A DNA stretch of 64,000 nucleotides from Panax quinquefolius (taxonomy: Eukaryota > Streptophyta > Magnoliopsida > Apiales > Araliaceae), in assembly GCA_020205615.1 (NCBI GenBank), contig JAINUW010000266.1, positions 1 to 64,000 of the forward strand. Reading direction: 5' to 3'. The position numbers and the translations under genes were made by a program. The notes under the pieces are model-generated. The model made no database searches. It was not told where the DNA came from and worked only from the letters and a program-made list of their open reading frames with translations. This document shows positions 47,460 to 60,834 of this stretch, one piece after another. How positions within the stretch are numbered: position 1 is the first letter of the stretch; each line of letters starts with the position of its first letter.

Positions 47460-48945
47460 CGCGATGAGTAGAAGATCATATGCGGAACGAAAAGGATGAT
47501 GTCAAGTATACGACAGAGCCAACTTTAATAGAAAAGTTAAGGTTGCTTCAAGCCACCCAATCTTGAGTCGATGCGTATGAAGAAGAAAGTACAAGAAGGA
47601 GCTATTCCTAAGCTTAGAATCGATGAAGAAGGAATACTTCGAGTCCACTCTAGACTTTTTGTGTTCCTAACGACTGATTTGAAGAACAAGATTATGATGG
47701 AGGCACACAACACACCATTTGCAATCCATCTCGGGAGTACCAAAATGTATTATGATCTTCAACATACATTTTGGTGGAGCAATACGAAGAGAGAGATCGC
47801 AAAGTTTATCTCGATGTGTTTAACTTGCTAACGTAAAGGCGAGCATCTTGTACCTAAGGGTCCGCTGCAACCACTTGAGATTTTGAAATGGAAGTGGGAA
47901 CACATTACCCTGGAATTTCATTACTAATCTTCCCAAGGTTTCTCAAGGCATAGATGCTATTTGGGTTATTGTTGATAGATTAACCAAGTCTACTCATTTT
48001 CACCGATACGAGAGACTTATTCCTCGAACGCCTTTTCTCGATGTGACGTAAATGAGATTGTGAGATTGCATGGCATGCCAAGATCCATAGTTTTAGATCG
48101 TGACCCAAGATTCACTTCATGATTTTGGGTTAGTTTGTAGAAAGCTACGGGCACTAATTTATTTATCTGGCCAGTATACCATCCTCAAACGGATGGGCAA
48201 TCGTAAAGGACTACTCAAACTCTCAAGATATATTAAAACTCAGGTCCTAGATTTCAAAGGAAGTTGGGATAAGTACTTGCCATCGGTGGAATTCTCATAC
48301 AACAATAGTTATTAAACAAATATAGGCATGGTTCCATTCAAGCATTATATGGACAAAATGTCGCTCTCCAATATGTTGGGATGAGGTGGGTGAAGCAACA
48401 TTGTTGGGACCCGAAGTTAAGTACGTATGATTAAGACTAATGATTCGACAACGATACAAACGCAGACAAGATCGACAAAAGAGTTATGCTAATCTTCATC
48501 GAAAGGACGGAATTTAGTGTGGGGATCATGATTGTCATGAAGTTGCTTCCATGGAAGGGAGTTACAAGATTTGGGAAGAGAGGAAAGCTCAATCCACGCA
48601 TTTATCTGGCCCATTTCAAATTTTCGACCGAGTAGGAAATGTAGCCTATATGACTTCAGCATACTCCGAGTATGTCTCGTGTTCATAATGTGTTTCATAT
48701 ATCCGCATTTCAGAATATGTGAAAGACCCAACCACGTTATCGAAGTTAGAACCTGACGAGAGATAGCCAAGACTTAACGATGAGGAGGTACCGCCAAGAT
48801 TTTGGATAGAAGGAGCATGTCCCACGCCAAGAAAGGTTATACCACAAGTTAAAGTTTTGTGGAGGAATCATGCTATAGAGGAAATGACCCGAATTGAAAC
48901 GAAAATGAAAGCGAGGTATCCTCACCTTTTCAAAACACTGTGTAC
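47460..48945 (+). pseudogene. integrase with H2C2 finger and chromodomain, array 2 unit 2
   Basis: Best-preserved integrase of the array. One open frame (47571-47831) holds EGAIPKLRIDEEGILRVHSR, AHNTPFAIHLG and FISMCLTC (complete H2C2). The core follows with [19 protein letters not shown] (Asp codon 48096) and HPQTDGQS; TAA at 48204 sits where the third catalytic residue (Glu) is expected. Other stops: 47829, 48120, 48313. The C-terminal part has LHRKD, GPFQI and SRVHNVFHI. A chromodomain follows (about 48793-48937: KILDRR, VIPQVKVLWRNHAIEE, MKARYPHLF), which in chromoviruses targets insertion to heterochromatin marks. Trp of the usual EEATWE is Arg here. Confidence 0.82.
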
Positions 48946-48973
48946 GCACGCCAATTTTTCGAGGACTAAATTT

Positions 48974-48988
48974 CATAAGAGAGGGAGG
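48974..48988 (+). other. polypurine tract before LTR 3 (array 2)
   Basis: ATAAGAGAGGGAGG immediately upstream of the LTR start. Equivalents at 55799-55810 and 62351-62362. Confidence 0.7.
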
Positions 48989-51862
48989 TCAGAAGACCTC
49001 AAATTTTTAAATAAAAAGGAATTTCCTTTATTTTGAAATAGTAAGGGTTGATTTGATTAATGTGGATAGTTTAGGGTTAAATACGCAAATATTTCAAAAT
49101 AAGCAAGTGGTTATAAAATATTCATCATTGTTTGGGAATATTCGTTTCGTCGTGGAATATTCAGATCGCTCTGGGAATATTCGTATTTACGACGCAAAGC
49201 CCATGTGTGGGCCCCATAACGAAAGCGATGGATGAAGAAAACGATAAATATAAGTTGTTTTTAAATAACTACAGAAGTTGTCGCCAAGTATCATCGCATT
49301 GAATACCCTGGTGGTTAAACACACAATAACGCCGTTGTCGAACAAGAAGACACCAGATTGCACCAATTATTGATTCTTACGAAGAAGGCACTACTCAATA
49401 ATGGTTACAAAGAATTATCGCTCAAAGATTTTATCGAAAGTTAATAATTGTCAAGGTTGATATTTTATATTGTCGTTGTTTCAATAATTGTCATTACACA
49501 AGATCTTTCATTATCGGCTAATAATTCATATTATCCTAATAATATTATTAGATAACATTATTGGCAATGTCTAGAAAGTTCTCGCTCTAAGGAGAGGTTT
49601 GGTCATCTAATCGCCGCCAAGAAGAAGAAATTTTTATCGAAAGCCCCCTTTCCTGAACCGCCTCGTCACAATATCAGGATTCTCGTAATATTATTTGTGA
49701 ATAATTAATTATTGATTTATATGATGAGGAAAATATTGATTTTATGTGGATATAGATGGAGAAAATTTTTAAATGACAATTGTTGAAAATTAATATTTTA
49801 TCTTTTTCTCGATAAAATAATTCATTTAAATATATTATTTTAATAATATATTAACTGTGATATTTTTACAATGAATGTGGGATATATGAGTATATGAGGA
49901 GGAAGAGTATTTTTGTGGCATTAAATGTTTAACACATGTTTTTGTGTGTCAGGACACAATTATCGAATCAAATTTGATTATATGTAAAATCGCCCGCTTG
50001 TGGATTTTTTGGCCGATTTTTGTTTGGAATTTGGAAAAACTTTTTCTGCAAAGTTGTAGAGAATTGAATTTCCTATAAAACTCGCGAGATTCGAATTTTC
50101 TGATGAAAGGGCTATTTATTATGAATTATTGAAGTTCAAGTTCAAATAATTGATTTTTGGGAGTTTAAATTATTTTTGTTAAGAAAACGTTTTTTGTATT
50201 TTTTTTGGACATCATTAACATGTGTGGCTGGTGTTTTGACCAAAAGGTGGGCTAAGGAAAATTTGTATAATTATATTAATATTATATTAAATTTTCGCTT
50301 TTGGTGTTCTAAGCATTTTCCTATAAATAGGTGCTTAGTTAGAATTGAAAATCACACCGTAAAATCAAGTTTTCTCTATTTCTCTCGATATTTTGAGCGT
50401 ATTCTTGTGAGTATTTTGAGTATACTTTGAGTATTGCTAGACGGCAAGTTCCCTTCAAAGACTATACCTTAGATTCTAGCTGTAAGTAATCGATCTTCGA
50501 GGTAAGTGGATATTATTTTTTTTTGTAATGATATTATTTCTTCAATATCATTATATCGAAATGTTGATCTCAAGTTTTTATCAAATTTGAACTTTTTCAT
50601 GCTCTGGGTTACTATTCATGGGTTACTATTCACGAAGTTACTATTCACGAAGTTACTATTCACGAAGTTACTATTCACGAAAGTTATTATTCACGAAGTT
50701 ACTATTCACGAAAGTACTATTTAAGCGTGAAGATGTTTTTTTGTGGAATTTCTATCTTTTGGTGCTCTGAGTTACTATTCACGATACTAAGACTATTCAC
50801 GATACCAAGACTATTCACGATACTAAGACTATTCAATTTAAAAATAAAATTTCTTCTTTTCGTTCAAAATATCTATTCGGATACTAACTCGATCAGATCC
50901 ATGTTTTGATCATTCTCGAATTTTACACCACTATGATTATTTTTGAGGTATTTTTGGACGTGGATAAAACCAAGTACTAATCCTTAATCCTTAATCCTGT
51001 CATTTTGTTTCAATCGATCGCTTTTTTAAAAATATTTTCATCATCCTCGCCTTAAATGATGATATTATTGAATATCTTCGCCCAGAAGCAAAAGATGAAT
51101 GATTTTCAAGAATATCTTCGCCCCCAGCAAAGAAAGATGAATGATGAGATTCAAGAATATCTTTGGATTCGATGATTAATAAAGCTCAGATGAAATGTGA
51201 GATGAATGAACGATCGATTGATTAATATCTTGGCCCAGAGCAAGCAAAGATGAACAGTGTTTAAATGAATACGACTAATCGATGAATATCTTTCGCCTCA
51301 GAAAGCAAAAGATGAATATTTGATTCAGATGTATATCGATTGATGTTACAGGATAAAATATTGATGATGGATCGTTAAATTCATAGATTATAGTAGATTT
51401 CATTCTCTACGTAACTCTTCTATGAATTATTATTTCACCGTAATATTGATCTCAAACTTGTTGCCTATCAGATTCTATCGATTTTTTCTCGTCAAGACTA
51501 ACGATAATTTGTCAGATATTATCTTAGTCATAATATTCTTTATCGGGCTAGTTGAGCTCACCTTTTCCTTGTTGTTCCATTTTTCTTCTCGTGAGGCTAG
51601 AATGTAATGAAAGCAGTACTAGCTCTGGGTATGGAATGAAGATTTCTAGAGAGAGTTGTTTAGTAGTCCTCACCATTTTTGTAAAATAATGAATCAATAA
51701 TGTGATGAGGATTTATTTGAGTATAGATATTGTCTGTAAGATAATATTTGTATTCAAACTCACGCTTTATCGTTGTAATAATAAAGTCAGTAGTTGTTTC
51801 GCATCATGTATTTGGCGCACTCGTGAACGGGTGTCAGGTATACCTATTTTGGGGGCGCCACA
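48989..51862 (+). mobile_element. array 2, LTR 3
   Basis: 2874 bp. It starts TCAGAAGACCTC where a TGTAAGACC-type start would be expected (a CAG/GT swap at the very end). Three GAATATTC palindromes (49136-49182), TATAAATA 50332-50339, repeats 50603-50717 and 51070-51312, end GCGCCACA. Confidence 0.9.
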
Positions 51863-51871
51863 GCTTGGTAT

Positions 51872-51883
51872 TGGTATCGTAGC
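51872..51883 (+). other. primer binding site with duplicated TTGGTA (array 2, unit 3)
   Basis: TGGTATCGTAGC preceded by an extra TTGGTA, a 6-bp duplication unique to this unit. Confidence 0.7.
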
Positions 51884-52051
51884 TTAGGATATGATCTCCA
51901 ATGAGATCGGGAATAGAACAGAGGGAGAGACGAGAAAATCCTTCGCTAAAGGTGTCCTACCTAAGCTTATTGTTTAGTTGGTCAAGATATAGGATATTAT
52001 GTGATATATCGATTTCCTTAATTAACCCTTATTTTATGACAAGATTTGAGA

Positions 52052-53285
52052 ATGTCGATCGAGAATATTAACAAAGGAGTAAATGAGACCGTGGAGATGC
52101 CTCAGACTCACCAACGAGGAGAACGCGGTAACAGTCGGGCAATGTTCCTCCCCGTGAACAACACAACCGAAAGCGATGATGAACGAGGGATGTTTAGAAG
52201 CTTTTCAGCTCATGCAAAATCGCACGAGGGAGACTCGTGTTCAAAATATGTGAGGAAATGATAGAATTCACGAGTGGTCACAAACCAAGCAGCTCAAAGA
52301 GTCGGGACCACTGCACTCTGGGAAAGTTTGATCCGATTAAAGTGAGACGTGGGTCAAACAAATTACCAAGATATTCGATGTCTGGGATGCACGGAGGAAC
52401 AGAAAGTTCCATTCGCCACCTTTATGTTCCCGTGGCGAGGCAGACATCGGTGGGAATCAGGAAGTTGCATCCATCCAAACCGCACTCAAAGATGTCATGG
52501 GAGACGCTTCAGAAAAAAGCTCAATGACAAGTACTTCCCGAAAGTATTCGGCTATATACGGAAGGAAGTGGAGTTTATTAGACTAGAGTAATAATAACGA
52601 CGATTTGTCCCAAAGACGAGGCGTAAGTTCATGAGTTATCCGTGTTTGCACCTCATTTGGTGGAGAATGAGGAACGATGACGCGGATGTTTCGAGAGGTT
52701 TGAAACCCGACATACGCCAAGATCTCATTTCTCATAAATTTTCTCTATTCGAGATGTTGTCAATGTGGCTGGGCTTGTTAGAGCGAGATAACGAAAGTAC
52801 GCTCAACCGAGGGACCATAACCGTGGATCATATCAAGATAGCAAGCCATCGTAATAACGATAACCAAATGAGAGAAAGAAGAATACGATTAAAGGCAGAA
52901 CCACTCCGTGGTAATCGTGGGCCATGAAAATAGAAGAAGTTTAGCCTGGGAGGAGATTTTAAAAGAGGAGATTCAAACAACCACTATGTGAAGACGCCGC
53001 CACCATATAAAGAACTAGTTTTATGGAGGAGAACGACCACCGGTCAGACAAGTTACAAATGCGGAAAGAGGGACATATCAAATTTCAAACCGCCCACAAC
53101 AGCTTTAAGGTATGCTATAGTTGTGGAAAGGAAGGACATATCGCCGAGATCAGACAGAAATAAACCTAGTTCAATGGGGATGGTGACTCAAAAGATCGTC
53201 CCGTAAAAGTCAAAGTCAACGATTTCGGAAGAGCGCTTTGTCGTGACCCATTAAAATGCAAGGAACCCGAAACGGTTAGCACGCA
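52052..53285 (+). pseudogene. gag with CCHC knuckles, frameshifted, array 2 unit 3
   Basis: Starts MSIENINKGVNE at 52052. Capsid pieces in 52237-52591 (KLPRYSMSGMHGG and shifted frames), linker 52631-52927 and knuckle region about 53050-53155. Same order as the other units, with its own set of frame changes. Confidence 0.75.
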
Positions 53286-53314
53286 AGTTAGTTAATTATA
53301 AAATTTGCTAAGTA

Positions 53315-54275
53315 TATACCTTACTAGATATCGGTTCTACCCATTCTTTATCTCTCTTATCATGCGCCAACGCTTAAACTCGACCGAGAAATTAGACTTT
53401 GACCTATCTCGTGGAAACTCCGTTAGAGAAACTTTCATCACATCCATCGCTTATAAATCTTGCTTGATTCAGTTGGCACTATCACATTACCGTTAACCTT
53501 ATTTCTATAGAGATATTTGTTTTTGATGTGATTTTAAGGTTAACTACTCATCACGCCAAATTGATTATTTTCGTAAGGTCATAGTTTTCATATTCCTAAG
53601 CAACCCGTTATTCAATTCAAGCAATCAAACCATTGTAGTCAAACATTTTCATATCAAGCCATGAAGTCATTCGCTTATTACGGATGTCAAATTTTCTTAG
53701 TCCATGTTATGGATTTGAATAAAGACACGCCGATTTGAATAATATTCCCGTTGTTATTGATTTTTCCCGACGATTTTTCAAGAATTTCGCTTACTCCCAA
53801 AGCCTCGATATTAAATTTTGTATCGACTTTGAACCCAGACAAAACTCATTTCTAAAATCTCACATCGAATGGCTCCTATTGAACTTCGTGAGTTAAAATT
53901 CAACTATAGAATTTGGTACCGAGCCTTTATCTTGTGACTTCCTTTCAGGAATTCACCAAGCCGCACTCTCCGTAGGGGACGCCATATTCGCGCGATAGTA
54001 AATCGATAGGTGTCATTGTGACGCATATCCAAGATTGGGGGATACGAGTCAGCTTGAGAGCAACCTAAGTCAAGAATCTAAATACGTAGCTTTCTAGGCT
54101 TAGTTGGTTATTATCTGAGATTCGTCAAGGATATTCTAATCGCTATTCCATTAACTTAGCCGACTCAAGAGATACAAAATTCAATGGAGCGAGGAATGCG
54201 AGAAGATTTTCCAAGAGCTCAAGAGAGACTCATTTCAAAGCACATATTCTAACCATACCATCCTCGAAAAGTTTA
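53315..54275 (+). pseudogene. protease, RT start and RT thumb remnants, array 2 unit 3
   Basis: Here the protease site has no extra base (GATATCGGTTCTACC reads DIGSTHS), so Ile replaces the usual Thr of DTG. RT entry about 53810-53910 and thumb about 54100-54260, with the same missing palm. Confidence 0.7.
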
Positions 54276-54289
54276 ACGGTAGCCGACGA

Positions 54290-55755
54290 CGCTGATGAGT
54301 AGAAGATCATATGCGGAACGAAAAGCGATGATGTCAAGTATACGACAGAGCCAACTTTAATAGAAAAAGTTAAGGTCGCTCAAGCCACCGAACCTTGAAA
54401 TGATGCGCGTATGAAGAAGAAAGTACAAGAAGGAGCTATTCCTAAGCTTAGAATCGATGAAGAAGGAATACTTCGAGTCCACTCTAGACTTTCAGGTTCC
54501 TAACGACTGATTTGAAGAACAAGATTGATGATGGAGGCACACAACACACCATTTGCAATCCATCTCGGGAGTACCAAAATGTATTATGATCTTCAACATA
54601 CATTTTGGTGGAGCAATATGAAGAGAGAGATCGCAAAGTTTATCTCGATGTGTTTAACTTGCTAACGTAAAGGCGAGCATCTTGTACCTAAGGGTCCGCA
54701 GTAAACCACTGAGATTTTGAAATGGAAGTGGGAACACATTACCTCAATTTCATTACTAATCTTCCTGTGGTTTCTCAAGGCATCAATGCTATTTGGGTTA
54801 TTGTTGATAGATTAACCAAGTCTACTCATTTTTACCGATACGAGAGACTTATTCCTTGAACGCCTTTTCTCGATGTACGTAAATGAGATTGTGAGATTGC
54901 ATGGCATGCCAAGATCCATAGTTTTAGATCGTGACCCAAGATTCACTTCATGATTTTGGGTTAGTTTGTAGAAAGCTATGGGCACTAATTTATTTATCTG
55001 GCTGGGTATACCATCCTCAAACCGGATGGGCAATCGTAAAGGACTACTCAAACTCTCAAGATATATTAAAACTCGTGGTCCTAGATTTCAAAGGAAGTCG
55101 ATAAGTACTTGCCATGGTGGAATTCTCATACAACAATAGTTATTAAACAAATAGGTATGGTTCCATTCAAGCATTATATGGACAAAATGTCGCTCTCCAA
55201 TATGTTGGGATGAGGTGGGTGAAGCAACATTGTTGGGACCCGAAGAAAGACGTAGTACGAAATGACTAATGATTCGACAACGATACAAACCAAGACAAGA
55301 TCGACAAAAGAGTTATGCTAATCTTCATCGAAAGGACGGGAATTTAGTGTAGGGGATCATGATTGTCATGAAGTCGCTTCCATGGAAGGGAGTTACAAGA
55401 TTTGGGAAGAGAGGAAAGCTCAATCCACGCATTTATCTGGCCCATTTCAAATTTCGACCGAGTAGAAATGTAGCCTATGACTCAAGCATTCTCCGAGTAT
55501 GTCTCGTGTTCATAATGTGTTTCACATATCCGCATTTCAGAATATGTGAAAGACCCAACCACGTTATCGAAGTTAGAACCGACGAGATAGCCAAGACTTA
55601 ACGATGAGGAGGTACCGCCAAGATTTTGGATAGAAGGAGCATGTCCCACGCCAAGAAAGGTTATACCACAAGTTAAAGTTTTGTGGAGGAATCATGCTAT
55701 AGAGGAAATGACCCGAATTGAAACGAAAATGAAAGCGAGGTATCCTCACCTTTTC
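54290..55755 (+). pseudogene. integrase with chromodomain, array 2 unit 3
   Basis: H2C2 finger 54535-54665, core 54720-55160, tail SRVHNVFHI near 55500 and chromodomain about 55610-55755. It shares with the other units the stop after MCLTC, the TGA after DPRFTS, the TAA at DGQS and the TAA after NNSY. Confidence 0.78.
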
Positions 55756-55810
55756 AAAACACCAGTACGTGACGCCAATTTCGAGGACTTAAATTTCATA
55801 AGGAGGGAGG

Positions 55811-58686
55811 TCAGAAGACCTCAAATTTTTAAATAAAAAGGAATTTCCTTTATTTTTATTTTGAAATAGTAAGGGTTGATTTGATTAATGTGGATAGTTA
55901 AGGGTTAAATACGCAAATATTTCAAAATAAGCAAGTGGTTATAAAATATTCATCATTGTTTGGGAATATTCGTTGGTCGTGGAATATTCAGATCGCTTTG
56001 GGAATATTCAGACGACTGCCAAGCAGCCCATGTGTGGGCCCCATAACGAAAAAAGCGATCGATGATGAAGAAAACGACAAATATAAGTTGTTTTTAAATA
56101 ACTATGAGTAGTTGTTGCCAATTAATCATCATTGAATACCCTATGGTTAAAACACACTAATACGCGTTGTCAACAAGAAGAGATACCAGATTGCACCAAT
56201 TATTGATTCTTACGTAGAAGAAGGCACTACTCAATAATGGTTACAAAGAATTATCGCTCAAAGATTTTATCGAAGTTAATAATTGTCGGTTGATATTTTA
56301 TATTGCCGTTGTTTCAATAATTGTCATTACACAAGATTTCATTATCGGCTAATAATTCATATTATCCTAATAATATTATTAGATAACATTATTGGCAATG
56401 TCTAGAAAGTTCGCTTAAGGAGAGGTTTGGTCATCTAATCGCGCCAAGAAGAAAAATTTTATCGAAAGCCCCTCTTCCCTGAACCCGCCTCGTCACAATA
56501 TCAGGATTCTCGTAATATTATTTGTGAATAATTAATTATTGATTTATATGATGAGGAAAATATTGATTTTATGTGGATATAGATGGAGAAAATTTTTAAA
56601 TGACAATTGTTGAAAATTAATATTTTATCTTTTTCTCGATAAAATAATTCATTTAAATATATTATTTTAATAATATATTAACTGGTGATATTTTTACAAT
56701 GAATGTGGGATATATATGAGTATATGAGGAGGAAGAGTATTTTTGTGGCATTAAATGTTTAACACATGTTTTGTGTGTCAGGACACAATTATCGATCAAA
56801 TTTGATTATATTGTAAAATCGCCCGCTTGTGGATTTTTGGCCGATTTTTGTTTGGAATTTGGAAAAACTTTCTTCCGCAAAGTTGTAGAGAATTGAATTT
56901 CCTATAAAAACTCGCGAGATTCGAATTTTCTGATGAAAGGGCTATTTATTATGAATTATTGAAGTTCAAGTTCAAATAATTGATTTTTGGGAGTTTAAAT
57001 TATTTTTGTTAAGAAAAACGTTTTTTTGTTTTTTTTGGACATCATTAACATGTGTGGCTGGTGTTTTGACCAAAAGGTGGGCTAAGGAAAATTTGTATAA
57101 TTATATTAATATTATATTAAATTTTCGCTTTGGTGTTCTAAGCATTTTCCTATAAATAGGTGCTTAGGTTAGAATTGAAAATCACACCGTAAACCCAAGT
57201 TTTTCTCTATTCTCTCTCGATATTTTGAGCGTATTCTTGTGAGTATTTTGAGTATACTTTGAGTATTGCTAGATTTGCAAGTTCCCTTCAAAGACTATAC
57301 CCTAGATTCTAGCTGTAAGATCGATCTTCGAGGTAAGTGGATATTATTTTTTTTTCAGAATGATATTATTTCTTCAATATCATTATGTCAAATGTTGATC
57401 CAAGTTTTTATCAAATTTGGAACTTTTTCATTTTTGGGTTACTATTCATGGGTTAGTTACTATTCACGAAGTTACTATTCACGAAGTTACTATTCACGAA
57501 GTTACTATTAGTTACTATTCACGAAGTTACTATTCACGAAGTTACTATTCATTTAGTACTATTCATGAAGCGTGAAGATGTTTTTTTGTGGAATTTCTAT
57601 CTTTGGTGTCTGAGTTACTATTCACGATATCAAGACTATTCACGATACTCAAGACTATTCACGATACTAAGACTATTCAATTAAAAATAAAATTTCTTCT
57701 TTTCGTCTAAAATATCTATTCTCGATACTAACTCGATCAGATCCATGTTTTGATCATTCTCGAATTTTACACCACTATGATTATTTTTGAGGTATTTTGG
57801 ACGTGGATAAAACCAAGTACTAATCCTTAATCCTTAATCCTTGTCATTTTGTTTCATCGATTCGCTTTTTTTTAAAAAAATTTTTCATCATCCTCGCCTT
57901 AAATGATGATATTATTGAATATCTTTGGAATTCAGAAGCAAAAGATGAATGATTTCAAGAATATTTTGGCCTCAGAAGTGCAAAAAGATGATGATCAAGA
58001 ATATCTTTGTAGAAAAAGATGAACAGTGAGATGAATACGATCGATTGATTAATATCTTTGGCCTCAGTAAAAAAGATGAATGTGTGTTTAAATGAATACG
58101 ACTAATCGATGAATATCTTTCGCTCAGAAAGCAAAGATGAATATTTGATTCCGTATATATATCGATTGATGTTACAGGATAAAATATTGATGATGGATCG
58201 TTAAATTCATAGATTATAGTAGAGATTTCATTCTCTACGTAACTCTTCTATGAATTATTATTTCGTCATGTAATATTGATCCAAACTTGTTGCCTATCAG
58301 ATTCTATCGATTTTTCCTCGTCAAGACTAACGATAATTTGTCAGATATTATCTTAGTCATAATATTCTTTATCGGGCTAGTTGAGCTCACCCTTTTCCTC
58401 GTTGTTCCATTTTTCTTCTCGAGAGGCTAGAATGTAAATGTAGTACTACTCTGGGTAATGGAATGAAGATTCTAGAGAGAGTTGTTTAGTAGTCCTCACC
58501 ATTTTGTAAAATAATGAATCAATAATGTGATGAGGATTTATTTGAGTATAGATATTGTCTGTAAGATAATATTTGTATTCAAACTCACAGCTTTATCGTT
58601 GTAATAATAAAGTTGTAGTTGTTTCGCATCATGTATTTGGCGCACTCGTAACGGGTGTCAGGTATACCTATTTTGGGGGCGCCACA
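55811..58686 (+). mobile_element. array 2, LTR 4
   Basis: 2876 bp. GAATATTC motifs near 55963-56010, TATAAATA 57151-57158, repeats 57437-57552 (the block interrupted by a short duplication of TTAGTTACTATT) and 57917-58148, end GCGCCACA. Directly followed by mid-gag sequence because the leader of unit 4 is deleted. Confidence 0.9.
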
Positions 58687-59830
58687 GTCGGGCAATGTTC
58701 CTCCCGTGAACAACACCACCGAAAGCGTATGATGAACGAGGGATGTTTAGAAGCTTTTTGCAGCTCATGCAAAATCGCATTTAGGAGACTCGTGTTCAAA
58801 ATACAGTGAGGAAATGATAGAATTCACGAGTGGTCACAAATGCAAAGCTTCAAAGAGTCGGGACCACTGCAATTCTGGGAAAGTTTGATCCGATTAAGGT
58901 GAGACGGGTCAAACAAATTACCAAGATATTCGATGTCTGGGATGCACGGAGGAACAGAAAGTTCCATTCGCCACCTTTATGTTCCGTGGCGCAGGCAGAC
59001 ATCGGTGGGAATCAGGAAGTTGCACTCCATCCAAACCGCACTCAAAGATGTCATGGGAGACGCTTTCAGAAAACAGCTCAATGACAAGTACTTCCTCGAA
59101 AGTATTCGGCTATACGAAGGAAGTGGAGTTTATTAGATCAGAGCAGTAATAACACGATTTGTCCCAAAGACGAGGCGTAAGTTCATGAGTTATCCGTGTT
59201 TGCACCTCATTTGGTGGAGAATGAGGAACGATGACGCGGATGTTTTCGAGAGGTTTGAAACCCGACATACGCCAAGATCTCATTTCATAAATTTTCTCTA
59301 TTCGATGTTGTCAATGTGGCTCAATTGTTAGAGCGAGATAACGAGTACGCTCAACCGAGGGACCATAACCGTGGATCATATCAAGATAAGCAGCCATCGT
59401 AATAACGATAACCAAACGGAGAAAGAAGAATACGACATTAAAGGCCAGAACCACTCCGTGGTAATCGTGGGCCATGAAAAAATAGAAGTTTAGCCTGGGA
59501 GGAGATTTTAAAAGAGGAGATTCAACAACCACTATGTGAAGACGCCAAATACTTAAGAAGAAACTAGTTTTATGGAGGAGAACCACCACCCGGTCAGATG
59601 TTACAAATGCGGAAAGAGGGACATATCACCAAACCGCCCACAACAGCTTTAAGGTATGCTATAGTTCAGGAAAAGAAGGACATATCGCCGAGATCAGACG
59701 CAGTATCGTAAAACCTAGTTCAATGGGGATTGGTGACTCAAAAGATCGTCCCGTAAAAGTCAAAGTCAACGATTCCGGAAGAGCGCTTTGTCGCGATTTC
59801 ATTAAATGCAAGGAACCCGAACGGTTAGCA
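58687..59830 (+). pseudogene. gag lacking primer site, leader and N-terminus, array 2 unit 4
   Basis: Joins the LTR end directly to the CAGTCGGGCAATGTTCC position of gag, losing about 290 bp that hold the primer site, leader and gag start in the other units. The capsid and linker remain (KQITKIFDV, GTITVDH; about 58870-59450), with knuckles about 59597-59710. Without a primer site this unit could not be reverse-transcribed from its own transcript. Confidence 0.78.
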
Positions 59831-59859
59831 CAAGTTAGTTAATTATAAATTTTCAGTAA

Positions 59860-60830
59860 GTATATACCTTACTAGATATCTGCTTCTACCCATTTTTTTA
59901 TCTCTTACAAGCGCCAACGCTTAAACTCGACCGAGAAATTAGACTTTGACCTATCTGTGGAAACTCCGTTAGAGAAACTTTCATCACATCCATCGCTTAT
60001 AAATCTTGCTTGATTCAGTGGCACTATCACATTACCGTTAACCTTATTTCTATAGAGATATTTGTTTTGATGTGATTTTAAGGTTAACTACTCATCACGC
60101 CAAATTGATTATTTTCGTAAGGTCATAGTTTTCATATTCCTAAGCAACCCGTTATTCAATTCAAGCAATCAAACCATCAGAGTCAAACATTTTCATATAT
60201 CAAGCCATGAAGTCATTCGCTTATTACGGATGTCAAATTTTCTTAGTCCATGTTATGGATTTGAATAAAGACACGCCGATTTGAATAATATTCCGTTGTT
60301 ATTGATTTTTCCCGACGATTTTCTCAAGAATTTCGCTTACTCCCAAAGTTCGATATTAAATTTTGTATCGACTTTGAACCCAGACAAAACTCATTTCTAA
60401 AATCTCACATCGAATGGCTCCTATTGAACTTCGTGAGTTAAAATTCAACTATAGAATTTGGTACCGAGCCTTTATCTTGTGACTTCCTTTCAGGAATTCA
60501 CCAAGCCGCACTCTCCGTAGGGACGCCATATTCGCAAGCGATAGTAAATCGATAGGTGTCATTGTGACGCATATCCAAGATTGGGATACGAGTCACAGCT
60601 TGAGAGCAACCTAAGTCAAGAATCTAAATACGAGCTTTCAGGCTTAGTTGGTTATTATCTGAGATTCGTCAAGGATATTCTAATCGCTATTCCATTAACT
60701 TAACCGACTCTAAAAGATACAAAATTTGAATGGAGCAAGGAATGCGAGAAGATTTTCCAAGAGCTCAAGAGGAGACTCATTTCAAAGACATATTCTAACC
60801 ATACCATCCTCGAAAAGTTTAACGTGGTAA
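59860..60830 (+). pseudogene. protease, RT start and RT thumb remnants, array 2 unit 4
   Basis: Protease site about 59869-60000 with an extra base (ATCTGC in place of ATCGG), RT entry about 60350-60450 and thumb about 60640-60800. The RT palm is missing as in units 1-3. Confidence 0.7.
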
Positions 60831-60834
60831 AATA

